A DNA stretch of 42,490 bases, from NCBI GenBank assembly GCA_003133625.1, contig PKYH01000109.1, positions 1 to 42,490 of the forward strand, in the 5' to 3' direction. The position numbers and the translations under genes were made by a program. The DNA comes from Candidatus Bathyarchaeota archaeon (GTDB taxonomy: Archaea > Thermoproteota > Bathyarchaeia > Bathyarchaeales > Bathycorpusculaceae). How positions within the stretch are numbered: position 1 is the first letter of the stretch; each line of letters opens with the position of its first letter. This document shows, piece by piece, positions 7,952 to 15,519 of this stretch. The notes under the pieces were generated by a model. The model did not search any database. It saw only the letters and a program-made list of their open reading frames with translations, and was not told where the DNA came from.

Positions 7952-8143
7952 TTATTCGCATTTCGACTGGTACTCGCATCTTGCACATTTGTTCTGGTTG
8001 TTTGTCAATGGAACAACAATGCTAAAATTAGTTTGAGGTTGCACTGCGATAACTACGGCGGGTCGTTGTCCTCTCTGTTCACTCCCTATTGTCTCAGTTA
8101 AGGAAACCATCCAGACATCCTTAGGCCTAATTGCGTGCTGCAT
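7952..8143 (-). pseudogene. MazF/PemK-like toxin, truncated
   Basis: The 63 residues align with the first half of MazF/PemK endoribonucleases: IRPKDVWMVSL, then GSEQRGQRPAVVI, then FSIVVPLTNNQ. They contain the Arg of RPAVV and the Thr of PLT used in the MazF active site. Known members are 105-130 residues; here the frame ends right after PLTNNQNKCARCEYQSKC. The next frame continues as MRVPVEMRI, similar to the following family strand, so a one-base frameshift is likely. It is the last gene of a three-gene operon, 10 bases after the antitoxin-like gene. It is probably inactive unless the short form has a changed role. Confidence 0.6.
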
Positions 8144-8153
8144 CTGCTCTTAT

Positions 8154-8684
8154 CTATCCTTCCACTCTGTCCCATTCATCCATTTCTCTCCTAATTTCTT
8201 CGGTCAAATATTCAGGTTTGAATAACAGCTCTTTTGCCTTGGTTATCCCAACTACACGATCAGAATCGCCAATGTGTGGTTTGAGCCATTTCAGACTCAT
8301 GAACAGGTTATCTTCCGTAATGCTAGGATTCTGTTTCATGAAGAAAACTGCGGTAGAAGCAGCTTCCATCAGACTTTGATTCTCCAAAAGCCCTCGGCAG
8401 TTTCTGATTCTTTCCAGAACCGACAAATCAGACGGCGTAAGCACATAATCAGTTTGAAGAGCATCCATCTTGGTTTTGACCTCATCCGGATAATATTCAC
8501 AATTTAAGCCGCGCGAATAAGGCCCAGCCACATAAATGGTGAAGTCATAACCAATATCCATCCCAAGAGCTTTCGCTAGAAAAGCGATTTTCTGCGTCAA
8601 GAAACGCCAACGATAAACATACATGCTTGGGCGCAAACCCAAAAACTTGAGACAAGCAATTACCTTGTCAAGATCATTGGACAT
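8154..8684 (-). CDS. YwgA/Panacea-like protein, candidate antitoxin
   Basis: The N-terminal half has the pattern of the YwgA-like/Panacea group: TQKIAFLAKALGM, then GYDFTIYVAGPYSRGL. The rest is helical (a long acidic C-terminus, EEIRREMDEWDRVEG). Panacea domains are known as hyper-promiscuous antitoxins, and YwgA-like proteins are common in archaea next to defence genes; the match here is from memory of these motifs. Position supports an antitoxin role: it overlaps the regulator gene upstream by 25 bases and lies 10 bases before a MazF-like gene. It could instead be an independent regulator. Confidence 0.55.
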   Translation of the reverse strand: MSNDLDKVIACLKFLGLRPSMYVYRWRFLTQKIAFLAKALGMDIGYDFTIYVAGPYSRGLNCEYYPDEVKTKMDALQTDYVLTPSDLSVLERIRNCRGLLENQSLMEAASTAVFFMKQNPSITEDNLFMSLKWLKPHIGDSDRVVGITKAKELLFKPEYLTEEIRREMDEWDRVEG

Positions 8685-9034
8685 TTTTCGTCTCCCTCAC
8701 TTGCAACCTTCTCGATAAGTTTCATCCATTCAACAACCTTGCTCAACTCAATTCTTCCCTTCTCAGTCAAAGAATAAACATCGACCTTCCTTCTATCCAC
8801 TTCAGCCTCAGACTTTACGATGTACCCCATCGCCCTGAGCCCATTAAGATTCGAAATAAGCTTCCCATCAGACATCTTCAATGCCGCCTTCAATTCTCTA
8901 AACTGAATGCCATCCACGAAATAAGAAAGCAAAGCCAGAATAACGCACCTCGTCAAAGAAACAATTCTACTATTCAGCCTTTCAGAGGTCCCCAACAAAA
9001 GATAGATATCGTCGTTCATTTGTTCCAGCCTCAT
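8660..9034 (-). CDS. Winged-helix transcriptional regulator
   Basis: The 124-residue protein has a winged-helix core: ALLSYFVDGIQFRELKAAL, a recognition helix in MSDGKLISNLNGLRAMGYI, and a wing with DRRKVDVYSLTEKG. This is the layout of the MarR/PadR-like and ArsR-like archaeal regulators that separate new from old transcript states by dimeric operator binding. It is the first gene of the operon with the antitoxin-like and MazF-like genes, overlapping the next start by 25 bases. An inverted repeat on its own promoter makes autoregulation likely. Confidence 0.75.
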   Translation of the reverse strand: MRLEQMNDDIYLLLGTSERLNSRIVSLTRCVILALLSYFVDGIQFRELKAALKMSDGKLISNLNGLRAMGYIVKSEAEVDRRKVDVYSLTEKGRIELSKVVEWMKLIEKVASEGDEKCPMILTR

Positions 9035-9072
9035 GCAACTAATGGTAAATTGACTATTTAATAACTTTGGTA

Positions 9073-9102
9073 ATTACTTTCTTTTTCAAAGTAATATTTA
9101 AA
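9073..9102 (-). promoter_or_regulatory. Promoter with palindromic operator of the regulator/TA-like operon
   Basis: On the minus strand a TATA element (TTTAAATATT, about 9093-9102) runs into a perfect inverted repeat, ATTACTTT at 9073-9080 and AAAGTAAT at 9088-9095, spaced by 7 bases. The repeat lies between TATA box and the expected start of transcription, 40-60 bases before the regulator ATG at 9034. A dimer bound there would block initiation. The fit of an autorepressor is inferred from this geometry. Confidence 0.55.
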
Positions 9103-9611
9103 GTTGATGAAACAAAAACCCACAAAACTTCAATGACACCACTAATTTCGCATGCTCATTCCTTGGTGGACACATCATAACAACATATGAGCTGATTTAA
9201 TCTCAAGATAATACTTCATTGCCCTTGGTCGACAGGGTTCAAAACTGGTATTCAAAAATTAGAAAAGTCAATAGAGGAACTTTCGTTAAAACTCCGTCTT
9301 TCATGGCACCTGTGTCCCTGACATTTCCATTGATCCAAGCCATCGCGTTGCTTTAAATTAACCAATAACATCATTGATTTTGTGAGCTTTCCAGCCCAGA
9401 ACACAGGAGGCATATTTTCCCTTCTTTGAGACTGTAACAACCTATGAACCAATAGTCGCAATTCAAATATAAAAGTTAACACAAGACAACCGCAAACCAC
9501 ATTAGCGCGCCGACCCGTTGCTAAATAGCCTTGCACGTGTCAATGCACTGTCCCCAACGTACTTCAACACTTAATTTCGGGACAAGGCAGCGCACGCTAA
9601 TTAGGTGCCAG
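9103..9611. other. Intergenic stretch without a supported gene
   Basis: About 500 bases between the regulator promoter and the glycosyltransferase stop. Open frames here (for example across 9252-9536 on the minus strand) lack a ribosome-binding site, family features and typical composition. GGTTCAAAA near 9237 is not part of a tRNA fold. I see no repeats, RNA gene or operator. Confidence 0.4.
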
Positions 9612-11438
9612 CTATCCCGTCGGTTCTTCTTGAGGGCTAGTTCCAAGTTCTTTCTTGCTTGAGCCGCCATTTTGCATGCTTCTTACGAACGCTATCGCTT
9701 CTCGAAATTTGCGAGGCAAGTACAGCGCGTCTATGCCTGGGCCGCGAAGAGTGTAACCTGTTCTGGCTTGAACGGCGAAGATGACGACGGTAATTAGAAA
9801 CGGGAGAAGGGACAGGAAGTTTATGAACGTTCCGAGAATAGGCGACTGCAGGAACGCCTGAGGAAGAATGGATCGGACCAGCTCTTCTAGGCTCGCAACG
9901 AATGCTCTTGAAAAAATCTGACTGAAAAACGGCAGAGAGAAAAGAAAAACAGAAATTGCCGCGCCCAATACAAGTGTTTTCCACGAGTACCGCCGCATGT
10001 ATTCTATGGATGATATGTTTTTGAAGGGAATTTCCGTGACTTTTCTGGAAAGAAAGCCTCTTTTGATAAAGAGCCTCTTTTCCGTCGCAATGACACCCCA
10101 GCTGCCTGAGGACCAACTCTTCAAAACGTTCTCAGGCGATGAAAGAGTAGAACGGGCTTCGCTAGGAATTTCTATTAAGCCTCTTTCTTTGATTAGTTCA
10201 GCTGTCAACGCCTGGTCAAGGTCAGCCGTCAAATTGGATATGGCGAGGCCCCTGGTCCTTTTCTTGGCGTTTTCTGAAAGCTCCCTCCACAATCCCGGAT
10301 TATCCACAAGCTTGCGGACAGCCACCGCCGCGCCCTCTATGTCTTCAGGGCCTCTCACATGGAGGCCTTCAACTCCGTCATGGATGAGCCATTTCTGTCC
10401 CCCAACCCCCGAAGTGACGACGGGAACACCGTTGTACATGAACTCCATCTGCGTCAATCCCAACGCTTCCAGCCGGCTTAAAATTAAGTTTATGTAGGAA
10501 GCTTTGATTAGGAGCACTTTTTCCTGGTCATTTATCTCGCCCAGATACGTTACGTTTGGCATGCCCTTGGTTTCTTGGATGACTTTTTCGGCGTAGGGTG
10601 AACCGCCTTTTCCAGCCAAAACGAAATGAATGTCCGTTCTTTCTTTGAGGTTCTCAGCTATTTTTATTACAGCCATCGGGTTTTTGCGTTCCTCAAGACT
10701 GCCCAAGAAAGAGACTATTTTTGAGTCTTTGCTGATCTTAAGGGCTTTCACGAATCTTCTAGCATCGGCATTCGCGTATCGCAGAAATACTTCATCGTCC
10801 ACACCGCCCGGGAACAGGAAGCACTTCTTAGGGTCAGCGCCCATCTTAACTTTAGCTTCTTTCTCCAAAGGTGTAACGACGATTATGAGGTTGGCGATTG
10901 AAAATATCTGAGGCAAAGTCAGTCTGTTCCACACGGTTCGGAAAGATCGCTCAGCCAAAGAATATCTTTTTGGGGTGGGCTCTTGGAAGTGGGACATCTG
11001 GCAGAACACTAGCGGGTCTTGGTATCCACCGATGTCTTTCATGTAACGTCGCCACTCTACGAATTTGGCAACTTCTTCAGGCCCATTCCACAAGGTGCTA
11101 TGTGTTATGAGCACATCAAGTTCGAACTTGTCCACGATCTTTTCAAGAGTAGAAATGAAATCTTGGAAAACTATTCGCCTGGGAGGCCACCTTGCGATGT
11201 AGCTTTCAACCCGAATTATCGGTATTTGCAGTTCCGCGTCGTCGGCGTAGATGTACCCACCGATTTTGGTTAGATTCTCTGAGGAGACAACTTTTTCTCC
11301 ATCATTGAACACGCTGGTGATAAGGTATGCTTTGTTCCCAAGCTTGATGAACTCGCGTACCATTCGTTGGGCTATGAGTTCTTGCCCTTTGCTTTTGCTT
11401 GTTTGGTACATGATAACGCCAATTCGTTTCTTCAGCAT
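9612..11438 (-). CDS. GT4-family glycosyltransferase fused to a membrane PH-like domain
   Basis: Residues 1-~420 form a GT-B, GT4-type glycosyltransferase: N-terminal MYQTSKSKGQELIAQRMVREF, then the donor-binding half with SFLGSLEERKNP, FVLAGKGGSPY, VTYLGEIND and EALGLTQMEFMYNGVPVV, where the two Glu residues sit in the usual E-x7-E region. Residues ~440-590 form a second module. It starts with WGVIATEKRLFIKRGFLSRKVTEI, typical of the bacterial-type PH (YdbS/bPH2-like) fold, and carries two hydrophobic helices (VLGAAISVFLFSLPFF and TFINFLSLLPFLITVVIFAV). The enzyme is thus tethered to the inner membrane face. The gene diverges from a sugar-phosphatase gene 80 bp away, hinting at a common pathway such as trehalose or a glycolipid; the acceptor is unknown. 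Confidence 0.8.
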   Translation of the reverse strand: MLKKRIGVIMYQTSKSKGQELIAQRMVREFIKLGNKAYLITSVFNDGEKVVSSENLTKIGGYIYADDAELQIPIIRVESYIARWPPRRIVFQDFISTLEKIVDKFELDVLITHSTLWNGPEEVAKFVEWRRYMKDIGGYQDPLVFCQMSHFQEPTPKRYSLAERSFRTVWNRLTLPQIFSIANLIIVVTPLEKEAKVKMGADPKKCFLFPGGVDDEVFLRYANADARRFVKALKISKDSKIVSFLGSLEERKNPMAVIKIAENLKERTDIHFVLAGKGGSPYAEKVIQETKGMPNVTYLGEINDQEKVLLIKASYINLILSRLEALGLTQMEFMYNGVPVVTSGVGGQKWLIHDGVEGLHVRGPEDIEGAAVAVRKLVDNPGLWRELSENAKKRTRGLAISNLTADLDQALTAELIKERGLIEIPSEARSTLSSPENVLKSWSSGSWGVIATEKRLFIKRGFLSRKVTEIPFKNISSIEYMRRYSWKTLVLGAAISVFLFSLPFFSQIFSRAFVASLEELVRSILPQAFLQSPILGTFINFLSLLPFLITVVIFAVQARTGYTLRGPGIDALYLPRKFREAIAFVRSMQNGGSSKKELGTSPQEEPTG

Positions 11439-11517
11439 TGCCGTTGGCTCACAAGTGTTTAGCGTCTAATAACTTGAATTGATTTGAGGTTTAAAAAAGT
11501 GACTCAACTCCACTCCG

Positions 11518-12402
11518 TTGAAAGCCGAGGCATGGGCGGATGGCCTGGTTCTTTGGCGCTTTACACGAAAGGCTAAAGCTACCCGAAACGGTATTATCCT
11601 GTGGGCGGCTGTCAGGTTGAAACAGAAAAATGCTGTGACAATAGTTGGGGCATTGTTCACGGATTATGACGGGACGATAAGCCCTATAAACGTTTCACGG
11701 TTAGAATCGCGAGTCCCCCCGGAAATCATGTTGGTGCTTAACAGGATCAGACAGCGTATTCCCGTGGCTGTGATAACTACCAAGTCGCTTGAGTTTGTGG
11801 TCGCAAGGACGCCGTTTGCTTGTGCGTGGTCTGCGCTCGGAGGGTTGGAGACCAGAATCGGCGAAATCACGTCTCGGGCGTCATGCTTGAAAACTACACG
11901 GGACTTGGCAACCGCTCTGCGGTACGCGAAGAGGATGTCTGAGGGTGTCTTGGCAGTGGAGGAGAAGCGGGATTCTCGGGGAGAAGTCGTAGCGTTTTCA
12001 GTTGACTGGCGCTTTGCTGATAACCCGGACAGAGCAGAAAAGACGGCTATGATGGTTCTTTCTTTTTGTGAAAGTTTGCCCGTGGTGGCCTTCAGATATA
12101 AGGGACAACCGTTTTTTGATGTTTTTCCGTGTGTCGTGAACAAAGGAAAAGCCCTGCTAGACTTGAAGCAGAAACTCGGAGTGCTGGATAGTGTCATGTA
12201 CATGGGTGACTCAGCTGTGGATAATCCAGCGTTTGAGTTGGCTGACGTCGCCGTGGGTGTGGTGCATGCGGAGACGCCGAAGAATCTTGCGTGTGACTAT
12301 TTTGTCCGGTTTGAGGATATGGTTGGTTTTTTCTGGTGTCTACTAGAAAACGATTTTCTTTTTGATCCGAATTTTCCTATGATTCTGCATAAGAAAGCAT
12401 AG
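11518..12402 (+). CDS. HAD-superfamily sugar phosphatase (trehalose-phosphatase/SPP-like)
   Basis: ALFTDYDGTISPI carries the DxD nucleophile motif of HAD phosphatases with Asp-x-Asp (DYD), ITTKS supplies the motif II Thr/Ser, and MYMGDSAVDNPAFELAD the C-terminal acidic motif, all in the order seen in trehalose-6-phosphate and sucrose-phosphate phosphatases. The cap lies between. The longest frame begins with a TTG at 11518, but the first ~45 residues (basic, Trp-rich) are unlike the family, and a TTG at residue 34 or a GTG close to it (about 11630) would place the start just before the DYDGT motif. It diverges from the glycosyltransferase. Confidence 0.7.
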   Translation: MKAEAWADGLVLWRFTRKAKATRNGIILWAAVRLKQKNAVTIVGALFTDYDGTISPINVSRLESRVPPEIMLVLNRIRQRIPVAVITTKSLEFVVARTPFACAWSALGGLETRIGEITSRASCLKTTRDLATALRYAKRMSEGVLAVEEKRDSRGEVVAFSVDWRFADNPDRAEKTAMMVLSFCESLPVVAFRYKGQPFFDVFPCVVNKGKALLDLKQKLGVLDSVMYMGDSAVDNPAFELADVAVGVVHAETPKNLACDYFVRFEDMVGFFWCLLENDFLFDPNFPMILHKKA

Positions 12403-12425
12403 ATGCTTGTGTTTTGGATTCTTGA

Positions 12426-12509
12426 GCCGAAGCTGTAAAGCTGATAGAAGTTGGATTCGAATATCACGCTGAGATAGAAGGAAATAAGCTGTTCCTAAAA
12501 ACGAAATGA
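12426..12509 (+). pseudogene. Possible C-terminal remnant of an archaeal tyrosine recombinase
   Basis: In one frame bounded by stops these bases read AEAVKLIEVGFEYHAEIEGN followed by KLFLKTK and a stop. This resembles, from memory, the C-terminal tail of archaeal phage-type integrases (EAGFEY..DG.KLFRKRK). No start or upstream catalytic Arg/His/Tyr motifs are present. It may be a scar of an integrated element next to the decayed DUF89 gene. The call rests on about 27 residues. Confidence 0.3.
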
Positions 12510-12606
12510 AACAATGGATTATTCCAAAAACTACGGATTATCTCGCAACCGCTTAGAGTTGCGATGTCACGCGCACCATCCCTTTTTTATTTGAAAAACA
12601 GGTCCA

Positions 12607-12903
12607 GTGCTGAACGATGCCATGTTAGAGGATGTTGAGTTTTCGGGGATAGACAAGTTAGCTGACAAGATATTGACAACTGATGCAGACACTGTTGGGT
12701 TTGCCTTGGGCGAAGTTTCAGCTGAGTCTCTTAAGGCTTATGATGAAGCTGAGCTGGTTTTTGCTAAGGGGATGGGCTAGGCTGAAACGTTGACCGAGTA
12801 TCAACTTAAGAAGCCTCATTTCCTCTTGTTCAGAACCAAGTATGTTTCAGTAGCAAACTATTTCTATGTTCTCAGGGGAGGAATATTGCTGATGATGCCG
12901 TAA
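12607..12903 (+). pseudogene. DUF89 (damage-control phosphatase-like) remnant with in-frame TAG
   Basis: From the GTG at 12607 one frame reads VLNDAMLEDVEFSGID, TTDADTVGFALGEVS and LVFAKGMG, which is the C-terminal third of archaeal DUF89/ARMT1-like metal-dependent phosphatases (NDA..D, then KGMG.ETL). A TAG stands at 12778-12780 where most relatives have an Asn or Gln, and the same frame then continues AETLTEYQLKKPHFLLF to a TAA at 12901. The N-terminal two thirds are absent and the conserved Cys of the final motif reads Tyr (FRTKYVSVA). A decayed gene is the simplest reading; genes in this window, such as nob1, end normally with TAG. Confidence 0.65.
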
Positions 12904-14985
12904 ATGAAGATGCCTTCTATAAACTTAAATGAAAACGAGCTTGCTGATTTTGATCAGGCCATACGAAAGGAGTGGCTTGTGACTAACGGTTTAGGGGGCT
13001 ACGCCGCCTCGACCGCATTGGGTATAAACACTAGGAAATATCATGGGTTGTTGGTTGCTGCTTTGCATCCTCCGGTTGACCGAACCGTCTGCCTTTCCAA
13101 GCTCGATGAAGAAGTATGCGTTGGCAACGATATTTTCTGTCTTGGAGCGAATGAGTTCATTGGTGTAATTCATCCTCATGGCTACCGTTTTTTGAAGGAG
13201 TTCTGGGTTTCTCCATTTCCGACATATCGTTATGAAGCTGAAAAAATTGAAGTCAGAAAGACAATTTTCATGCCGTATGAGAGAAATGCGGCAGTCGCTG
13301 TTTATCATGTGAGAAACTCGGGCGTGGTGAATTCCGAGATCAAGGTTTACCCTGTGATGTCTTGTAGGCATTTTCATTCAGTTGTTGACAGAAGGGCAAA
13401 CCAGTTATGTTTCAATCAAATCTCAAGAGCGAGAGAAGTGGAACTTGTTTTTAGCCAGCCAAGTGCCACTTTGGTCTCAAGAGCTATCACAGGAACTTTT
13501 TCCTGTAACTCGAACTGGATCGATAGGTTGCGTTATCAAGAGGAAGAGGCACGTGGCGAGAGTAGCATTGATGATTGTTTCCAGCCTGGATTTTTTGAGT
13601 TTACTCTTCCACATGAACATGAGTCTAAGTTTGCGATAGCTACCGCTGTTACTGAAAACAATGGGGAAGCAATTGCCATTTTGAATGAAATGGGCAACAG
13701 CATCAACGAGATTGAGTCTCTTCTGGCGCGGGAATTGAATCGTAAGACTACTCTTTTGGCCCGATTTTATGAGACGCATGAAGGGGTAACAGCGAAGGAT
13801 TGGTTAAGCTGGGTTCTTTTGGCGGCGGATTCTTTCATCGTGAAAAAAGGCGAGAGAAAGTTCATCATTGCCGGTTATTACTGGTTCGAGCCTTGGGGAA
13901 GGGATTCGTTCATTTCGTTGCCGGGACTCATGCTGGTACCTCGAAGATTTGATGATGCAAGAAAAGTCCTTTTGAAATTCTCGAGTTATAGCAAGCGAGG
14001 GTTAATACCTGATTACATTGATGACAAGACCGGAGAACCAGCGTACAATACTGTTGACGCCACTTTATGGTACGTTAACGCTGTCTTGCAATACTTGAAG
14101 TACACGGCTGCTTTCGAATTTGTGAAAGCTACTTTCTGGGATGGTTTAAAGGATATCATTGATACTCATCAGAAGGGCACAGAATATAACATACATGTTG
14201 ACCGGGATGGGTTGCTTGAACATGGCTCAAGGCTTACTTGGATGGATGCTGAAAATGATGGGGTGGCAGTGACTCCAAGAGCTGGAAAAGCCGTCGAAAT
14301 CCAAGCATTATGGTACAATGCTCTTCGAATATGCGAGATATTGGCGAAAAAGTATGGAGAGAATGCTCTTGCAGACGATTATTCTTCAATGGCGGATAAG
14401 GCTAAGTCGAGCTTCAATCGGGAGTTTTGGAATAGTGAGAAGCAGTGCCTTTTTGATGTTGTGGATAAGCATGGTGCCGATCAGTCGGTTAGATCCAACC
14501 AGATCATTGCTGTCGGGCTAGATTTCACGATGTTGGAAAAAGATAGGCAAAACCTTGTTGTTGACTTTGTTATGACGGAGTTTCTTACTCCTTACGGGTT
14601 GAGAACGCTTGCTCAGAGTGATCCGCGTTATAGGGGCAGATATTTTGGTGATAGGAGGGCGCGGAATTTGGCTTATCATAATGGTCCTGTTTGGCCCTGG
14701 CTGACTGGACCTTTGACGAAGGCTTACCTAAGGACGAAGGGTCAGGCGAGTCGTCAATTGAAGTTTGCGCAGGAGACTTTTCTGTTTCCGTTGTTTAGCC
14801 AGCAGACTATTCAGGGCGGGTTAGGAGCGATAAGTGAGCTTTACGATGCCGATTTGCCTTACGCGCCAGGCGGTTGCATAACTCAAGCTTGGAGCGTGGC
14901 TGAGCTTCTAAGAGCTTACGTGGAAGATACTCTGCAATTCAGGCCGCCTCATGAAAAAGAGGTTTTCAGCCCTAAGACGGTATGA
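12904..14985 (+). CDS. Amylo-alpha-1,6-glucosidase (glycogen-debranching enzyme, GH133-type)
   Basis: The N-terminal domain has EWLVTNGLGGYAASTALG and TRKYHGLLVAAL, diagnostic of archaeal and bacterial debranching-enzyme glucosidase domains. The catalytic (alpha/alpha)6 domain follows with GYYWFEPWGRDSFISLPGLM, DYIDDKTGEPAYNTVDATLW, RLTWMDAENDG and a final YHNGPVWPWLTGP plus GCITQAWSVAELLRA. It hydrolyses the 1,6-linked glucose stub at glycogen branch points. At 693 residues it is of usual length. The ATG overlaps nothing but follows the DUF89 remnant's TAA directly. It fits with the glycosyltransferase and sugar phosphatase upstream as a carbohydrate block. Confidence 0.9.
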   Translation: MKMPSINLNENELADFDQAIRKEWLVTNGLGGYAASTALGINTRKYHGLLVAALHPPVDRTVCLSKLDEEVCVGNDIFCLGANEFIGVIHPHGYRFLKEFWVSPFPTYRYEAEKIEVRKTIFMPYERNAAVAVYHVRNSGVVNSEIKVYPVMSCRHFHSVVDRRANQLCFNQISRAREVELVFSQPSATLVSRAITGTFSCNSNWIDRLRYQEEEARGESSIDDCFQPGFFEFTLPHEHESKFAIATAVTENNGEAIAILNEMGNSINEIESLLARELNRKTTLLARFYETHEGVTAKDWLSWVLLAADSFIVKKGERKFIIAGYYWFEPWGRDSFISLPGLMLVPRRFDDARKVLLKFSSYSKRGLIPDYIDDKTGEPAYNTVDATLWYVNAVLQYLKYTAAFEFVKATFWDGLKDIIDTHQKGTEYNIHVDRDGLLEHGSRLTWMDAENDGVAVTPRAGKAVEIQALWYNALRICEILAKKYGENALADDYSSMADKAKSSFNREFWNSEKQCLFDVVDKHGADQSVRSNQIIAVGLDFTMLEKDRQNLVVDFVMTEFLTPYGLRTLAQSDPRYRGRYFGDRRARNLAYHNGPVWPWLTGPLTKAYLRTKGQASRQLKFAQETFLFPLFSQQTIQGGLGAISELYDADLPYAPGGCITQAWSVAELLRAYVEDTLQFRPPHEKEVFSPKTV

Positions 14986-15031
14986 TTCTTTTGTATTCTG
15001 AAGCCGCAGTTTCAGGCGTAACGGTACTGAT

Positions 15032-15051
15032 GCACATGCCTGTGCTTTTTT
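15032..15051 (+). terminator. Hairpin with U-run behind the debranching-enzyme gene
   Basis: GCACA-TGCC-TGTGC is followed directly by six T residues, 46 bases after the stop codon of the debranching enzyme. A second stem (GCCCAAA at 15060-15066 with TTTGGGC at 15083-15089) lies just behind. U-tracts terminate archaeal transcription; the hairpin may assist. Confidence 0.5.
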
Positions 15052-15124
15052 CAAAGCCTGCCCAAATGCTCAGTTAAAACGTTTTGGGCAAAGCTTAAGT
15101 CGATGTTTCGGAAAAGGGTTTCTA

Positions 15125-15196
15125 GGGTCTCGTGTTCATCTTGTCCCGCTTGGGGTCACCTCCTAAGCTTGGGCGTCACTCAAAAATACGAGACCC
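15125..15196. repeat. Spaced 9-bp inverted repeat at the provirus edge
   Basis: GGGTCTCGT at 15125-15133 has its exact reverse complement ACGAGACCC at 15188-15196. The 72-bp interval overlaps the end of the degraded minus-strand frame next to the terminase, and marks the left side of the provirus-like genes. It might be a terminator, a short-element end or a recombination scar. Only the symmetry is seen. Confidence 0.3.
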
Positions 15197-15455
15197 CAAC
15201 CGAAAAATAAACGTTGACATTTTAGGGACACGCCAGCGCTCGTTTTGATCCAAATCTTTGGCGTTGCCAGCCAAACCCAGAGCATCACTTAGCAACCCAA
15301 CAAGTCGCGTGTTGGAATCCACCAAACTGCCAATTGCCCGCTCTAAGCTCTCGACCTTTGCGAGCTAAATCTACAAAAAGCTCCTGACTGGGAATCGCAG
15401 CCACAGTTAATTCTTTGCGGTTATACTCAAAATGCCGCTTCCGATCAGGAGGATT
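15176..15455 (-). pseudogene. Frameshifted small ORF downstream of TerL
   Basis: Two overlapping frames give a continuous-looking protein if one base is shifted near 15362: first DRKRHFEYNRKELTVAAIPS and QELFVDLARK, then VESLERAIGSLVDSNTRLVG and LLSDALGLAGNAKDL, ending RIFE at 15176. The second part has a leucine-rich, coiled-coil character. In a complete virus the portal gene would stand here. The identity cannot be fixed; no standard start codon is seen apart from a GTG at VAAIPS. It most likely is a decayed or truncated viral gene. Confidence 0.35.
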
Positions 15456-15519
15456 CTATCTTTACAGTTTTATTTATGATGGTATCAATCGCAGCATTGC
15501 TCTATACGAGAAAGCATCG

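Noticed and set aside
9200-9260. GGTTCAAAA-type stretch suggesting a tRNA T-loop.
   Set aside because: No acceptor, anticodon or D stem can be drawn around it.
9637-10497. Long open frames in other phases (159 codons on the same strand, 166 on the opposite strand) within the glycosyltransferase.
   Set aside because: They overlap the well-supported GT4/PH-domain gene and have atypical composition.
12778-12780. Pyrrolysine insertion at the in-frame TAG.
   Set aside because: TAG terminates ordinary genes here, the DUF89 gene lacks its N-terminus and a conserved Cys is lost; decay is simpler.
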